Below, piece by piece: positions 28,101 through 45,633 of a stretch of DNA of 64,000 nucleotides. The notes beneath the pieces are model-generated. The model was not told the DNA's origin. It worked only from the letters and a program-made list of their open reading frames with translations, and searched no databases. The translations under genes were made by a program, and so were the position numbers. How positions within the stretch are numbered: position 1 is the stretch's first letter; each line of letters opens with the position of its first letter. This DNA comes from Amorphochlora amoebiformis (Eukaryota > Cercozoa > Chlorarachniophyceae), in the NCBI GenBank assembly GCA_054601695.1, contig BAAHQB010000107.1:496001-560000 (forward strand), written 5' to 3'.

Positions 28101-28242
28101 AAATTATTCACCTATGAATAACAAATTATACATTAATAGATACATACTTCACACATACACACGTATGCATATATTTATATATATAGATATATATATATGG
28201 ATGTATATATATATATATATTATGTGTACATACTTATATGTA

Positions 28243-28274
<32 letters not shown>

Positions 28275-28451
28275 TATATATATAATTGATATAGTTATAT
28301 TTTTAAGCCAAATATAATAGATATACACATAAATATTTATGTAAACATAAATGTATATCATATATGTATGCACACAAACACACATATATATATATATATA
28401 TATATAAGAACACACATATATATGCTTGTATCTGAATACCTAAAGATACAT

Positions 28452-28485
<34 letters not shown>

Positions 28486-28566
28486 GTGTGTATGTATATG
28501 CAGAAATTAAGCGATTGGGGTCCATAAAAGAGGGTATGAGAGCGTCGAGACTACTAAACAGAGTAA

Positions 28567-28634
<68 letters not shown>

Positions 28635-28845
28635 TCAATATCATCTTATAATCACATAAAAATACGCACAGAATATATACATGTATAGGCTTGCACATAT
28701 ACATGTAATATACGTACATTACACACATGTGTGTAACGTGTACATATGCTTCAGCACATATACACAAACATCGATATATACATACGCATACACTTAATTG
28801 TACCCATTCATATAATTATATACGGATATAGATATACATATATAA

Positions 28846-28878
<33 letters not shown>

Positions 28879-28909
28879 GCGTGTATACATCTCAAATATA
28901 TATACATAC

Positions 28910-28960
<51 letters not shown>

Positions 28961-29327
28961 TGTGTGTGTGTACATACATATATACATTTATGTATGTGTG
29001 TGTAAAATTAAGTTTCCAAGAAAGAGATTTTACTCGATAATATGGATACATATATATACATATATATATATATCTAAATATAAAATATATATATATATAT
29101 ATGTACATATTTTAATACACACATATATATATAAATATATACATATTATATGTATATACATATATATTACATGATATATATATATATATATGAATATATA
29201 TACACACATGTATATTTATACATATAATTTTATATATATACATAAATGTAATTTTGTATATGCACATATATATATATATCTGGATAGATATACATATATA
29301 TATATATATACATACATATACAATATA

Positions 29328-29361
<34 letters not shown>

Positions 29362-29756
29362 CATATATATATATACATGTGCATATGTATTTATATATAT
29401 GTATACATGTATATATATATTCATAGATGTAAAATGAAGGTGCTACGAAGGGTTTTTACTATGGATGTATATATACATATATATACATACATTTATATAT
29501 ATATATATATGTGTGTGTGTGTATATATGTATACATATGTAGAATGAAAGTGCCAAGAAAGAGGCTTCAGTCGGTAATATTGGCGTGACCGGAAATCCTT
29601 GTAATACTAACCCTAATACACCATTCCCAAACTCTATATATATATATATATATATGTACATATATATTTATATATATATATATATAATATATATATATAT
29701 ATATCTGTATATAATATATATGTATATATATTATATTTTGTATTATATATATATAT

Positions 29757-29815
<59 letters not shown>

Positions 29816-29862
29816 CCCTTATGCCATTCTTAACCGAACAACCCAGAGATACATATATAAGC

Positions 29863-29893
<31 letters not shown>

Positions 29894-30230
29894 CATATAT
29901 CTATGTAACCTTTGTAAAATGTTTACAACATAAAAACGGATATATATATATATATATATGTGTATATGCATATATATATATATATATATATTGATTATAC
30001 ATATACATACACATACATACATTATATACGACATATACATATTATATTATATATCAAAATGTATAGAAAACAATATATTTTATAATATATATATAAATAT
30101 ATATATTTATACATTTATATATATATACATATATGTTTACATACGCTTATATGTGTATAGCGGCAGATGGAAGCATAGATCACAAGTCGGATGGACGGAG
30201 GGGAAGTATGGACAGCGGTGATATATATAC

Positions 30231-30274
<44 letters not shown>

Positions 30275-30315
30275 TAAATATATATATATATATTTATGTA
30301 TATATATATATGTAT

Positions 30316-30350
<35 letters not shown>

Positions 30351-30369
30351 ATGTGTGTTTTTGATATAT

Positions 30370-30432
<63 letters not shown>

Positions 30433-30679
30433 CATAAATAAATTATATATTTCACACACATATACACAAGCATACATACACAAACACACGATAGATTCAG
30501 TATATGCACACACTCTAACTCTCCCTTTTGTCTCCTCTATCTCCGGTTCTCCCCCTCTTCCTCTCGAATTCTTCCCTCCCTCTTGCACATATCTCCTACT
30601 CTTGTCTTCGATATAAGCTAATACCCACTGGATGTGTCGGATATATTAACACATTTATTTTTACATACATACATATATG

Positions 30680-30714
<35 letters not shown>

Positions 30715-30822
30715 GTATGTATATGTATGTATATAGAGGATCCTCTGCGAATAGAAAGCTCTCATTTGAAAGCTGAGCAGCCGGCTGAGCCATCGGGCAC
30801 GGATAGTAAGAAGGTTGCTTGA
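17248..30822 (+). CDS. Membrane-anchored serine/threonine protein kinase of the MAPKKK (STE11) group
   Basis: Exons: 17248-17317 (uncertain), 17346-17493, 17580-17721, 17924-17987, 18617-18678, 18827-18856, 18889-18945, 19149-19205, 20010-20111, 20336-20435, 20703-20754, 21223-21273, 22474-22525, 23115-23177, 24001-24064, 24977-25044, 25736-25769, 26244-26296, 26414-26482, 27128-27208, 27428-27472, 27992-28022, 28504-28562, 29543-29600, 30161-30217, 30737-30822. In phase, 584 aa. Kinase domain about 192-468: glycine loop LGKGAFGE, lysine in LMAVK (226), HRDIKAAN (317-324), DFG (337-339), GTPAFMAPE (372-380), [13 protein letters not shown], and terminal [13 protein letters not shown]. Before it come a proline-rich segment, a hydrophobic helix ([15 protein letters not shown], about 78-99), then RRRKRERE, so it is probably a single-pass protein with a cytosolic kinase. 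The activation segment carries a basic insertion (about 350-371). The tail (about 474-584) is charged. The start could instead be the ATG at 17387. Exon 29543 may end at 29573, same phase. Confidence 0.92.
20404..20545 (+). repeat. Donor-side echo of kinase exon 20336-20435
   Basis: The exon end (ATATCTTTCTCGAGTTCGTA core) reappears in degraded form at 20513-20545 within the following intron, same orientation. Confidence 0.6.
21223..21730 (+). repeat. Three donor-side echoes of kinase exon 21223-21273
   Basis: The exon end plus donor (CATTACCTCCATGGGTATTC) is copied at about 21347-21374, 21611-21635 and 21699-21727, each embedded in (TA)n of the downstream intron. Each copy keeps a GT after CCAT(A/G)G or ACATGG, so each is a potential decoy donor. 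Confidence 0.85.
26843..27290 (+). repeat. Echoes on both sides of kinase exon 27128-27208
   Basis: The acceptor half of the exon is copied upstream at about 26850-26896 (CTATGCGAGGAAGTGAAGG). The donor half is copied downstream at about 27250-27290 (CTTGAGCACCCTCTTGTATC). The exon is thus flanked by a degenerate copy of each of its own ends. Confidence 0.85.
29002..29600 (+). repeat. Two acceptor-side echoes of kinase exon 29543-29600
   Basis: Copies at about 29002-29045 (TTTCCAAGAAAGAGATTTTA) and 29420-29466 precede the real exon (GTGCCAAGAAAGAGGCTTCA), separated by (TA)n. Confidence 0.75.
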
Positions 30823-30972
30823 TGTATTTATGCTTATGGACGTATGTGAATGTGTATACTGGACTTGTATGCATTTGTGTGTTCATGGATCTATGTGTAT
30901 ATGTAGATATTTATATATGCATATATATATATATAAGATATATATATATGTATATATATAACATATATAATA

Positions 30973-31011
<39 letters not shown>

Positions 31012-31049
31012 TATATACTCACACCCACCCACATATATATATATATACG

Positions 31050-31080
<31 letters not shown>

Positions 31081-31368
31081 ATATATATCACACAAACATT
31101 ATATCCCTACACATAACACACTCACTACATTTGTCTACATATTCACATAATAAATATATTATATATTTTATATGTATATATATATATATATATGTACATA
31201 TATATTATATATATATATATATATATAACTACATATATGTATGATAGTGTGTGTGTGTGGTTTGCTATATTTTGTTTGTAGAAAATATATATATATATAA
31301 ATATATATATATGTATATTATATATATATGTATATATATCTATATACTTATATATATAGATAGATATG

Positions 31369-31400
<32 letters not shown>

Positions 31401-32483
31401 CATATAGATAGATATGTATGTATGTAATATATATATATATATATATATTTAAGTATATATACATATATATATATATATTTGCACGTATGTACATATATTT
31501 GTTTTAATGTATTCAGTAAAACTACAATCTTAATCTCTATATAAATTTATTTTGTATACCTACATACATTTCGTGTGTACCTGTACCTATATATATATAT
31601 ATATACACATATATATATATTATATATTTATGTATTTATTTATGAATATATATAATATATATATATATTTAAATACTTACTGGCGTATTAATTTCTCTAA
31701 CATCTCTAAATCTAGACACTTTGTTTATTTTGCTATGCTATACTACATTCCATATATCTATATATGTATACATATATATGTATATGTATATGTATATGTA
31801 TGTATATGTTATACATTTTTACATATGAATATAAAATTTTCTGTGTATACAATGTGTGTACATAATATATTTATATATATATATATATATAATATATATA
31901 TACACACATATATGTATGTATGTATGTATGTATACATTGATATTTATTAGTATATACTCTTACAATGTGTATTGGTCAAATATCAGGCGATGCATACGGG
32001 AGTCCTCAAGACGCAGCAGTTTGAGATGTCGTGGTAACACTAGTTGTCGGATTGAAGCTTCCGACCTAGTACTAGTACTAGAGTAGTAGCTCAGCTTCCA
32101 GATTCATTGAATCCAGTAAATTCAATCATTCTAGTCATTAGATCTAGTAGATTAACCAGGCCGTCGCTCCAATTTTCATTTTCATGAAAATTATTTTTGT
32201 GATTCAATTCCTATAGCAGACAGTCCGGACAAGAAAACGTGTATCAAGTTGACATATAGTAGAGACTAAAGAGAGTCGGAGTGAGTTGCCGGCGCGCCAT
32301 CTCTAGACTCTCTGCTCTGAGCCTCGATTCGATAGACTAGAGTCTAGAGAGTTGTAATCGTTGATAAATTTGAATTGGTCATTGTCATTCAATTAGTGTA
32401 GGACTTCGATGATTGGTCTAGTTGGTTATCGTCGATCCTTAACTCAGTATTACTCTAGTTACTCTCCGGTTCTCTACCGGCCA
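30823..32483. other. Intergenic region between convergent genes
   Basis: Positions 30823-31970 are mainly (TA)n with TATATG and TAGATA variants. Positions 31970-32483 are unique sequence rich in CTAG words. I see no supported exon. Polyadenylation signals for both flanking genes would be expected here, but AT-richness makes any motif call meaningless. Confidence 0.6.
32300..32350. other. Perfect 12-bp inverted repeat (possible hairpin)
   Basis: TCTCTAGACTCT at 32300-32311 and AGAGTCTAGAGA at 32339-32350, with a 27-base loop. It is intergenic, downstream of the minus-strand XK-related-like gene. Function unknown. Confidence 0.6.
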
Positions 32484-34962
<2,479 letters not shown>

Positions 34963-35052
34963 CCTCCCCCGAAATCCCTAATTTGCGATATTTTCTCTGA
35001 AAGCCGAAATATTTTTCTTTTCGATAGATTTGACCACCGCATTCCGCGCCAA
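34963..35052. promoter_or_regulatory. Short divergent intergenic region
   Basis: Only 90 bases separate the proposed starts of the XKR-like gene (34962, minus) and the PAZ-like gene (35053, plus). If both starts are right, the promoters overlap or the 5' UTRs are very short. No motif is assigned. Confidence 0.35.
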
Positions 35053-36629
35053 ATGGAGACCAAAACCTTTCAAGCCGCCCTGAATACTGTCACATATCAC
35101 TTATTCTTATAAGTATTATATATATAATACCTGTGTCAACAATATAACCCTCTCTTAGGAAGATTGCTGCGCCATCAGACTCGAAATCGAGTTTTCCAAG
35201 CCAGTAGAAAAGCTCGAGTGCCGGATCGGCTGGGTCGCACGGCAGCTTTGCGTGGTCATCAAGCTATTGTGTCTGATCGACAGCAAAGAATCAGTTATAG
35301 TCGTGGTGCCGAGGAGTTTCCTACCCCTCTTGCAGAGGATGGTAGGAAAGTTGATCGAGAATCACTACGGGAAAGTGGGAGTATCTCAAGTTCCGGTGCA
35401 CCTGGATTCTGTCGTCATGCAAGGAGCGCTGATATTTTCCGGTGAGACGGGGATATTGAATACACTGATTTAGGGACTTTAGAGCTAGGCTAAATGATCT
35501 AGAGTGGTAGGAGTTTGCGGACAAGAGCAACCGCTACGAACCTGAACCTAATCATAGTTGATACCTCCCAGTTTACTGCCAACTGAAGGAAGAAGGATAC
35601 TTCCCAGGAGACGGAGGGCTAATCAAGGGCCCCCTACCGAATGAGTATCGCGTTGAGATACGCCCGGCCGTCTCGATTCAGATAACAGTTAATTCTCTGC
35701 AAGGGGCAACATTCAAGATCTCGGTCGGCCATAAGAGAATCCATCCCATCGACCTAAAGAAGATAATGTCTAACAAAGACCTGCGCTACAATCCTGTCTG
35801 CGTTGCCGTTGTGCCCAAAATGACTCAAGGCCTTCTTGTAGAGATCGCGTCGACATCTGCTGAAGTCGACCTCGAGTTCAAGCTCGATGGAAACCCATTC
35901 GACTTGAGCCTCCGAGAGTACTGGCTTGATCGCTACGGCATTCACCTTCCAGAGAGCTTTCCGATAGGTCAAGTATTCTTCCCGTACCAAAGAAGTAGCA
36001 TGACTTATCCAGCGACTTGCCTTCTGGAATACAAGCCTGTCACCCTGCGTGCGAACCACTCCAGGCAATCTTCTAGAGATGTCCACTTTGAGGAAATCCA
36101 TGAGTTCCTTAAGAGTCTGCAGTCAGTCGGGCAGCCCGTGATCGCCGACTACAAGGAATTACATCCAGAGCAGCTCAGGAACTTCCCCGTGGATCTCAGC
36201 AAAAAGGAAAAAGCAACCTACAACGGGAAATGCACCTTGCGACGTGCAAAGGTGGTATTGCCTTCGTTCAAGCGGAACCCCGTCGCTCGTCGGCCCTCGA
36301 AAACTGAATCATTGCTAGATAAGGCACCTGTAGTGACCCTATATTCTCAGCCCTTACCCCAACCTAGCCATAATTTTAACCCTAGCCTAAATCTTAACCT
36401 AACCCAACCCTAGCTCCATCCCTTTCCCTCTACATTAGCCCTAACCCGCGCCCTAAACCTAATCTAGGTCCGGTCCTTGTCAACACAATTTGCTCCAGCG
36501 CATGTATCAGAGCCGTCTAGGCAGGCAATTAATTCCTCTCGCAAGACCAAGAAAGTAGGAAAGGGTAAGAGGAAAAAGAAGACCAAGAAATCGACCGGTA
36601 AGAAAAAGGCTAAGCGACAGCGGCGCTGA
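35053..36629 (+). CDS. Argonaute-related protein with PAZ-like region and lysine-rich tail, no PIWI domain
   Basis: Four exons: 35053-35088, 35159-35441, 35572-36329 and 36468-36629, giving 412 aa. The 758-nt third exon is the longest in the window. Residues about 148-170 (ATFKISVGHKRIHPIDLKK) resemble the Argonaute N/linker strand before PAZ. Residues about 217-275 align in order with the PAZ end and linker: LSLREYWLDRYGIHLPESFP (versus the VAxYFxxRYxxxLxYPxLP pattern), MTYPATCLLEYKPVTLR, then RANHSRQSSRD. PAZ binds the 3' end of small RNAs. The protein then stops without MID or PIWI and ends in a strongly basic tail (about 380-412, GKGKRKKKTKKSTGKKKAK). Introns are 70, 130 and 138 nt with no (TA)n; the last is telomere-like. 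Residues 1-106 match nothing I recognise; a weak likeness to actin-related proteins was considered. Gene model strong, family call moderate. Confidence 0.6.
36336..36465 (-). repeat. Telomere-like CCCTAA sequence forming an intron
   Basis: The 138-nt third intron of the PAZ-like gene (36330-36467) is largely degenerate CCCTAA/CCTAACC sequence. Its acceptor CCTAATCTAG is part of the repeat. Reading through it gives an in-frame extension to a stop at about 36413, so intron retention would shorten the protein and remove the basic tail. Confidence 0.75.
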
Positions 36630-36774
36630 GATTTATATCATACTGTTGATAAAGACGGACATGGGCATGATGATAGCGAACAGCAATATAGAGGCATTGC
36701 AATCTGTATGCACGTTTACAATCTAGGAAATACATTCGTCCCATCATCAGACGTAGTACATGAATAATATATAC

Positions 36775-36857
<83 letters not shown>

Positions 36858-36948
36858 CATAGTATGTATATATATATATATATATGTACAAACACATCTG
36901 TATTTACATAATATTACAATATTAATATATATATATATATATATCATA

Positions 36949-36983
<35 letters not shown>

Positions 36984-37454
36984 CAAGTGTACTACTATAC
37001 CGCAACAGTATCATATACTGTTCTATATGCTGTTATATGATGATATTGTAATTATATTATTTTTGTAATTATATATATATATACATATATATATAAATAT
37101 TTATTTATATTATACTAGAAATGATATGAATACACACACACATATATATGTATATATATATATATATATATGTACTTATATATATTTAATTATTATACAT
37201 GTTTTTATCTGTGTATTTATGAATATATATATATATATATATGTATATACCTAGTATATATTATATATATATATATATATTGAATACAATACTACACGTA
37301 CATTACATAGTATATCATATTGCTTTTCAATGTATAAATTTATGTATGTATATACATACATACGGTTAATCATTGAAAAATTGTAATATTATGAAAATCA
37401 AAGAATTAATATCATGATATATTTATAAGAGTCTATACACACGTATATATATTG

Positions 37455-37485
<31 letters not shown>

Positions 37486-37792
37486 CATACCGTATGTTAC
37501 ACTGTTTCATAAAATGTATCCGTAACATACATATATATATATAGTGATACTTTACTTTATTATATAAATATATATATATATATGTAATACCTATACATAA
37601 ATATGTAATACAACAGTATATCTGCCAGCATTAGAAATGTGCGTTCTGTGTAAGTTGATGCTAAAGTACTAAAGTTTCAACATAGTAATTGAATTTATAA
37701 TTTTCTCAAACTCAGCAACTCCAGGTAGATGCTTAAACTTATCAGGTATATAACCTAAGCCTACCTCTTACTTAGATTATCCTGAAAAAGTA
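36630..37792. other. Intergenic region between convergent genes
   Basis: Positions 36630-36765 are unique. Positions 36766-37620 are (TA)n with scattered unique words. Positions 37620-37792 are unique, adjoining the last exon of the minus-strand splicing factor. No supported coding sequence or RNA gene is seen. Confidence 0.6.
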
Positions 37793-38043
37793 TTAGGCTG
37801 TCGTACCCATAAGCCTATCATACTTGTCTCCGAGCAATAGTCTTAATGTTGACGACCTCTGGTTATGTTTATGTTTTGTGCTTGCATTTATATATAATAT
37901 ATATTACACAAACGTATATATATATATTATATATATATATATATATTATGTATATATATATATATGTATGTATAGATACGTATATGTATGTATATACCGA
38001 CATATATTATACCTGAATATATTATATATATTATATTTTAAAT

Positions 38044-38075
<32 letters not shown>

Positions 38076-38535
38076 ATATATAAATATATTTTCACACCTA
38101 CACATCTACATACACTCACTATTATATATAAAAATATATATGTATATACAACATATATATGCATATTTTACCCTCGATTATGTAAATTATTGGATTTAGA
38201 TTAGAGTCAGGATTAGTATTATTGCAGTTAATTGGGTTAGTATTAGGGGGTTAGGGTTACAGTTACGGTTAGGATTGTGGTTAGGCTAAGCTTAGGCTAA
38301 GGTTGCAGTTAGGTTTAGGGTTAGGTTAGCTTATGTTGAGTTTACAGTTTGGGTAGGGTTACGGTTAAGATTACGGTTTGGATTTTTATATATACGTATA
38401 TTTATGTTCTTTATAATGTATATGAATATATGTAAATATATATATATATATATATATATGTAATTATAAATATATATACATATATATATATATGTATGTA
38501 AATATATTTTTATATATATATATTATATATGCATG

Positions 38536-38571
<36 letters not shown>

Positions 38572-38610
38572 ATGTATGGCAAGGTAGTATATATCTACAA
38601 ACATATGTAT

Positions 38611-38642
<32 letters not shown>

Positions 38643-38959
38643 CATACATATATATATATATATCTACTATATTTGGATATATCATATAACAAGTAAATAT
38701 ATATATATATATGAACTATACATATAAATATATATATATATATATATGAACACATAAATCAATAATTGTACTTTATCATGCTGAATTATTATACCATATT
38801 TTACTATATCATATCACATTAAATTATGCCATACAAACATTGTAGTGTAGCATTTTACGGTGTTATATTATGCAATATATTGTTATATTATACTAAATAT
38901 TAAAATATTACACAATACACACATGTATATAATATAGATATATATATATATATATATAC

Positions 38960-39004
<45 letters not shown>

Positions 39005-39037
39005 CTCCTCCTCATCTTCCTCTGACTTTTCTTCCTG

Positions 39038-39081
<44 letters not shown>

Positions 39082-39212
39082 ATATATACACATTAATACA
39101 TATAAATATATTATGTGTATTATAAGTATATATATGTATGTATGTGTATGTGTGTATGTATGTATCCATATGTATATATGTGTGTTTTTTTTTTATTATA
39201 TATCTCAATATC

Positions 39213-39249
<37 letters not shown>

Positions 39250-39284
39250 GTATCCAAATTGATACATATGTAATTGCTACATAT

Positions 39285-39327
<43 letters not shown>

Positions 39328-39478
39328 ATATCTACACACATATACATACATACACACATATACATATTATATACATATATATATATATATTTATATATAC
39401 AAATATGATTTGTTGTATATACATCTGTATAAAACATATATGTATATAGTTTACACATGCATATGTACATATACATTT

Positions 39479-39541
<63 letters not shown>

Positions 39542-41070
39542 TATATTACATGCGTGTAATGTTACAATTACATGCGCATATTAATCATACAGGATGTATA
39601 TTATATGAATATCATCTTACAATTACATGTGCATATTGATTACACAGATAAATAATATATGCATATCATCTTACAATTATTTATCCATCACACAGATATA
39701 TAATATGTGCATATCATCTTACTGTTACATGTGCATATTGATCATAAAGATATATAATATATGCATATCAACTTACAATCACATGAGAATATCCATCACA
39801 CAGATATATAATATATGCATATTTACATGTGCATATTGATCATATAGATATATAATATATGCATATCAACTTACAATCACATGAGAATATTGATCATACA
39901 GAAATATAATATATGCATATCATCTTACAGTTACATGCGCATATTGATCGTAAAGATATATAATATATGCATATCAACTTACAATCACATGAGAATATTA
40001 ATCATACAGATATATAATATATACATATCATCTTACAATTACATGTGCATATTGATCATAAAGATATAAAATATATGCATATCATGTTACAATTATGTAG
40101 GAATATTCATCATACAGATATATAATATATGCATATCATCTTACAATTATATGCGCAAAATAAAATGATCATTCAGATATACAATATATGAATATTAATC
40201 ATACAGATATATAGTATATGCATATGATCTTACAATTACATGCGCATACAGATATATAACATATGCATATCATCTTACAATCACATGCGAATATTAATAC
40301 AGATATATAATATAGGCATATTGCATGCGAATATTGGTCATACACGTAGAAGTAACCTTCTTCTCATTCTTCGTCAAGTGCCCATGTTTCCTCTATATAT
40401 ATATGTATATCATATGTAAGATGTATATGTATATATTATACATATATACATATATATAAATATATATATATTATATATATATATATATATATATTTGTAA
40501 CATCTTGATATCAAGTTTTCTATATAAAACATTCCATACTAAATACATACATATATTTGCACATATATATATATATATATATATAATACATATATAATAT
40601 ATATATACATATATATATATATATGTACATATAAATACACACACACACATATATATATGTATATATATATATATAGCTTGATACCGCTGCTTTATACATG
40701 GGAGACATCCCATTTCGAATATTGCGAAAATCCTCGCGGAGAATGGAGAGACCTGGGTCAGTATTACATATTAACTCTATATGTATATGTATATGTTAAG
40801 TATTTATATATGTGTGTACATATGCATATATATATATCTATATATATATAAATATATATGTATATGCGTGTGTGTGTACATATTAATACATACAAACAGA
40901 TATACGTATGTAGGTGTATATATATATATACACATATGTACATATATATATATACATACATACACATCTATATATTTATTTATTTATTTGTACAAATGTA
41001 TGTTTCCATGTACCCTTGCGCTCGCTGAAGATGGCTTGGCGGACCTGAAATATATACGTCATATATATAC

Positions 41071-41116
<46 letters not shown>

Positions 41117-41151
41117 AAATATATGGCCGAACTGAAATATGTACGTGATAC

Positions 41152-41228
<77 letters not shown>

Positions 41229-41964
41229 ATATATATATATATATAAAAATATATATGGCCGAACTGAAATACGTACGTGATATACATATACATATATATA
41301 TATATATATATATACATATATATATTATATGTATATGTATATATATATATATGTATAATATATATATATTATATATATACAAATATGCGTATATGTACAT
41401 TTACATTTACGTTGCTATATATATATATATATATGTATATGAACAATATATAGATTGTATTTTTATCTTATAGATATATGTTTTCATATACATATATATA
41501 TATATTATATATATATATATATAAGAATGAACATATATATATATATATATTTATATATGCACGTATATAGGAATCTATACTATACAATGTAAGTTTCCGT
41601 TTATATATATATATATATATATAATATATATATATATATATAATATAAATATATATATATATAGATATATATTATGAATACCTTTGTACATATCGATAAT
41701 GTACGATGTATTCTTATATATATACACACACAATATAAACATATGTATACATATGTATATATATTTACATGTACATATATGTATATATGTTAGAATACAC
41801 ACACAATATATCTTTTTATACATCTATATATATATATATATCCTGAATAAAACACATGTGGATACATAATATATTTGTACATTTATATATTATATATATA
41901 TATATATATATATGTATATACATATATGTATATATATATATACATATATACAAAATATATACGG

Positions 41965-42024
<60 letters not shown>

Positions 42025-42244
42025 GTAGATTTACGTACACATATGTACATATATACATGCAAATGATTATATACATATACAATATATATATATATACATA
42101 TACATATGCATATATATGTATATATATATATATATGTATACATATATGAATATATTATATCGTATAAAACACCCACAATTATATATATATATATATAAAT
42201 TTATTTATTTATTTATATAAATATACACATACATACACACACAC

Positions 42245-42291
<47 letters not shown>

Positions 42292-42598
42292 CAAATAATG
42301 CACAACATGTGTTAATACTTGTAGCACACATGTATATATATATATATATGCATATATGTATATGTACATTTATATATATGTACATATATACATATAATAT
42401 CTATGCATATATGTACATATATCTCTATTTAATATACTACAACACAAATAGATGTATCCCTAACCTGTCGAACCTTCTCGAAAGTTGCCTTATCTCTCAT
42501 CTATATATAGGTATATAATATATACATACATACAAACACACACATATATATATATAATATATATATACATATATTTATGCATATACATATACATATAA

Positions 42599-42677
<79 letters not shown>

Positions 42678-42973
42678 TGAAAACAGGACGTGAGGAAGGA
42701 AAGGGGAGAAGAATGCTAGACATACAGACAAACAGAGAGAGAGAGAGAAGAGAGAGGGTAGACAGGAAATAAAGAGAGATAGAGAGGGAAAGGGGAAAGA
42801 CTGAGGTAAAAAGAGAGTGAGAATAATCATCGGATAAGTTGAAAAACTTTAACTCATACCGGATCGCGATCCTCTTCCGCAAACTGTTAATATATATGTA
42901 TATATATATGTGTATATATATATAAGTTTGTATGTATACATATATATATATTATATGATATGTACACATATGT

Positions 42974-43013
<40 letters not shown>

Positions 43014-43233
43014 CATGCATATATATATATATATGTATGTATTTATGTATATATTGTATGTACATGTGTACATACATACATATATATATGTATATATATA
43101 TATACATATACATTATATTATATTATATCATATATATATATATGTATATATATAAATATTTATATATATAATATAATATAATATATATATATATGATGGT
43201 GTATATCTACACACATACATGTACATATTTAGT

Positions 43234-43285
<52 letters not shown>

Positions 43286-43565
43286 ATATATATATTTATA
43301 TATATATATATGCATAGTTACACACACACACAATAAATATGTATATATATATATACATATTATATATATATATATATATATGTATATATGCATACATATA
43401 TACATATATATTATATATAATATCCCTAACCTGATTGTAACCCTAATTGTAAGCCTAATAATCTATCAATATGTATGCGCGTGGGTGACGCATTTAAGAA
43501 TATATACATACCTTTATATGCATGTTTATAGCACATATATAATATATATATATATATATACATAC

Positions 43566-43597
<32 letters not shown>

Positions 43598-43747
43598 CTG
43601 GATAAGAGGGTTAGATACCTTGTTACTAGTACGGCGTTCTTCATCAATAGCCATGAATGGATTCGCACGTACAAGCTAGGATATAATACATATGTTATGT
43701 ATATATATATATTTATGTATATATGTATTATATAATATAAATATATG

Positions 43748-43779
<32 letters not shown>

Positions 43780-43815
43780 GTATAAAATAATATATACACA
43801 TATATATAATGTATA

Positions 43816-43862
<47 letters not shown>

Positions 43863-44825
43863 GTCATCCTCTACAGTCATGAATCCTCTACAGTCATGAA
43901 TGGATTAGCGCGTGCAACTAGGAATAAATCAATATATATATATATATACATACATATATATATATATTTACATATATATATATATTTACATATATATATA
44001 TGTATAAAAATAATATTTATGTATATATTATATATATATATATATGTTGTTGTTGCAGCCTCTTCTTTAGTAGAAGTACATATGCATACAAATATTATTT
44101 GTAAGACTTACAATTATGCTTAAATAGAGTAATAACATATATATATATATATAAACATATTCTGTAATATATATATATATATATATAATATATATGTAAT
44201 ATGAGTGTAATATAATATACCTCCCTCCTTTCATCCATAGCCCGAAATTCCTATGTATTTACATACCTTTATACATATACACATACAATATATATGTTTG
44301 TATACATACATATATATCGGATATTAATATTTGTATTATACATACAAATACATTCACATTATATATGTATGTATACATATATGTATATTTATCCTGACTA
44401 TATGCATACATACATACACACACATATATATATATATATGTTTATATCTAATTGAAAGAAGAGAGAGACAGTGCTTTCATTCGAGTCCAACATACTTCAA
44501 AATAAATTCGAGAAATTTTCATACATCTTGAGAGGTTTGCGAGGAATTTCGAAAGATTTCGAGAGATTCTTAGAGAGAAGAAAAGATACGTCATTTCTTT
44601 TCTTGTTCGCAGCCATCGAAAGCCCCTGAACGAGCTGATATGAGCAGTTTTTAGGGTTCGTTCGGACTTTCAGTCTAGCTCCACACTGTGATAATATAAA
44701 TGTGTAACATATACATATATTTATACATACATACATATATATATGTATATAGTATTAATATAAATTGCTTATTTATATGTGTCTATATGTAATATATATA
44801 TTTATATACATATATTATGCATATA

Positions 44826-44861
<36 letters not shown>

Positions 44862-44966
44862 GTAGCAAGCCATGCGAAACTCGTAAATTTTCGTCTTCCC
44901 AAAAGCACTATGTATATACATATATATATATACATATATACATATATATATATACATATATGTATA

Positions 44967-45008
<42 letters not shown>

Positions 45009-45314
45009 TATAAATCCATTTGTTTATATACATTTATATAAATATGTACATTCTCTCCCCTCTAATGACAGAAATTCTGTATGTTAGTCATCTCTACTAG
45101 TCATCTCTACCGTCATATATATATACATATATACATATATATGTATACATATATGTATATGAATATATATATATATACATATATATAAATCCATTTGTTT
45201 ATATACATTTATATAGATATATACATTCTCTCCCCTCTAATGACAGAATTTCTGTATGTTAGTCAGTCATCTCTACTAGTCATCTCTACCATCTCTCTCT
45301 TTTTGCCTCACCCC

Positions 45315-45351
<37 letters not shown>

Positions 45352-45513
45352 GTGTATATATCATATATATTATATATTTTTACATTAGATATATTGTATG
45401 TATATATATATATATATATAGTATACATATATATATATATAAATATATATGCATATTTACATTAGATTAATGTATGGGGTAACATATTACATATAGATAT
45501 GTATGTATTGTGG

Positions 45514-45544
<31 letters not shown>

Positions 45545-45592
45545 TATGTGTGTATATATACATGTATATATGCACACATTAATCTAATGTAA

Positions 45593-45633
<41 letters not shown>

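Noticed and set aside
35159-35441. Actin-related protein identity for the N-terminal half of the PAZ-like gene
   Set aside because: A stretch with SVIVVVPRSFLPLLQ looked faintly like Arp10, but the following 758-nt exon is in phase and is not actin-like.
39540-40345. CRISPR-like array
   Set aside because: Units are AT-rich, contiguous and variable with no constant repeat and unique spacers, and the context is a eukaryotic intron.
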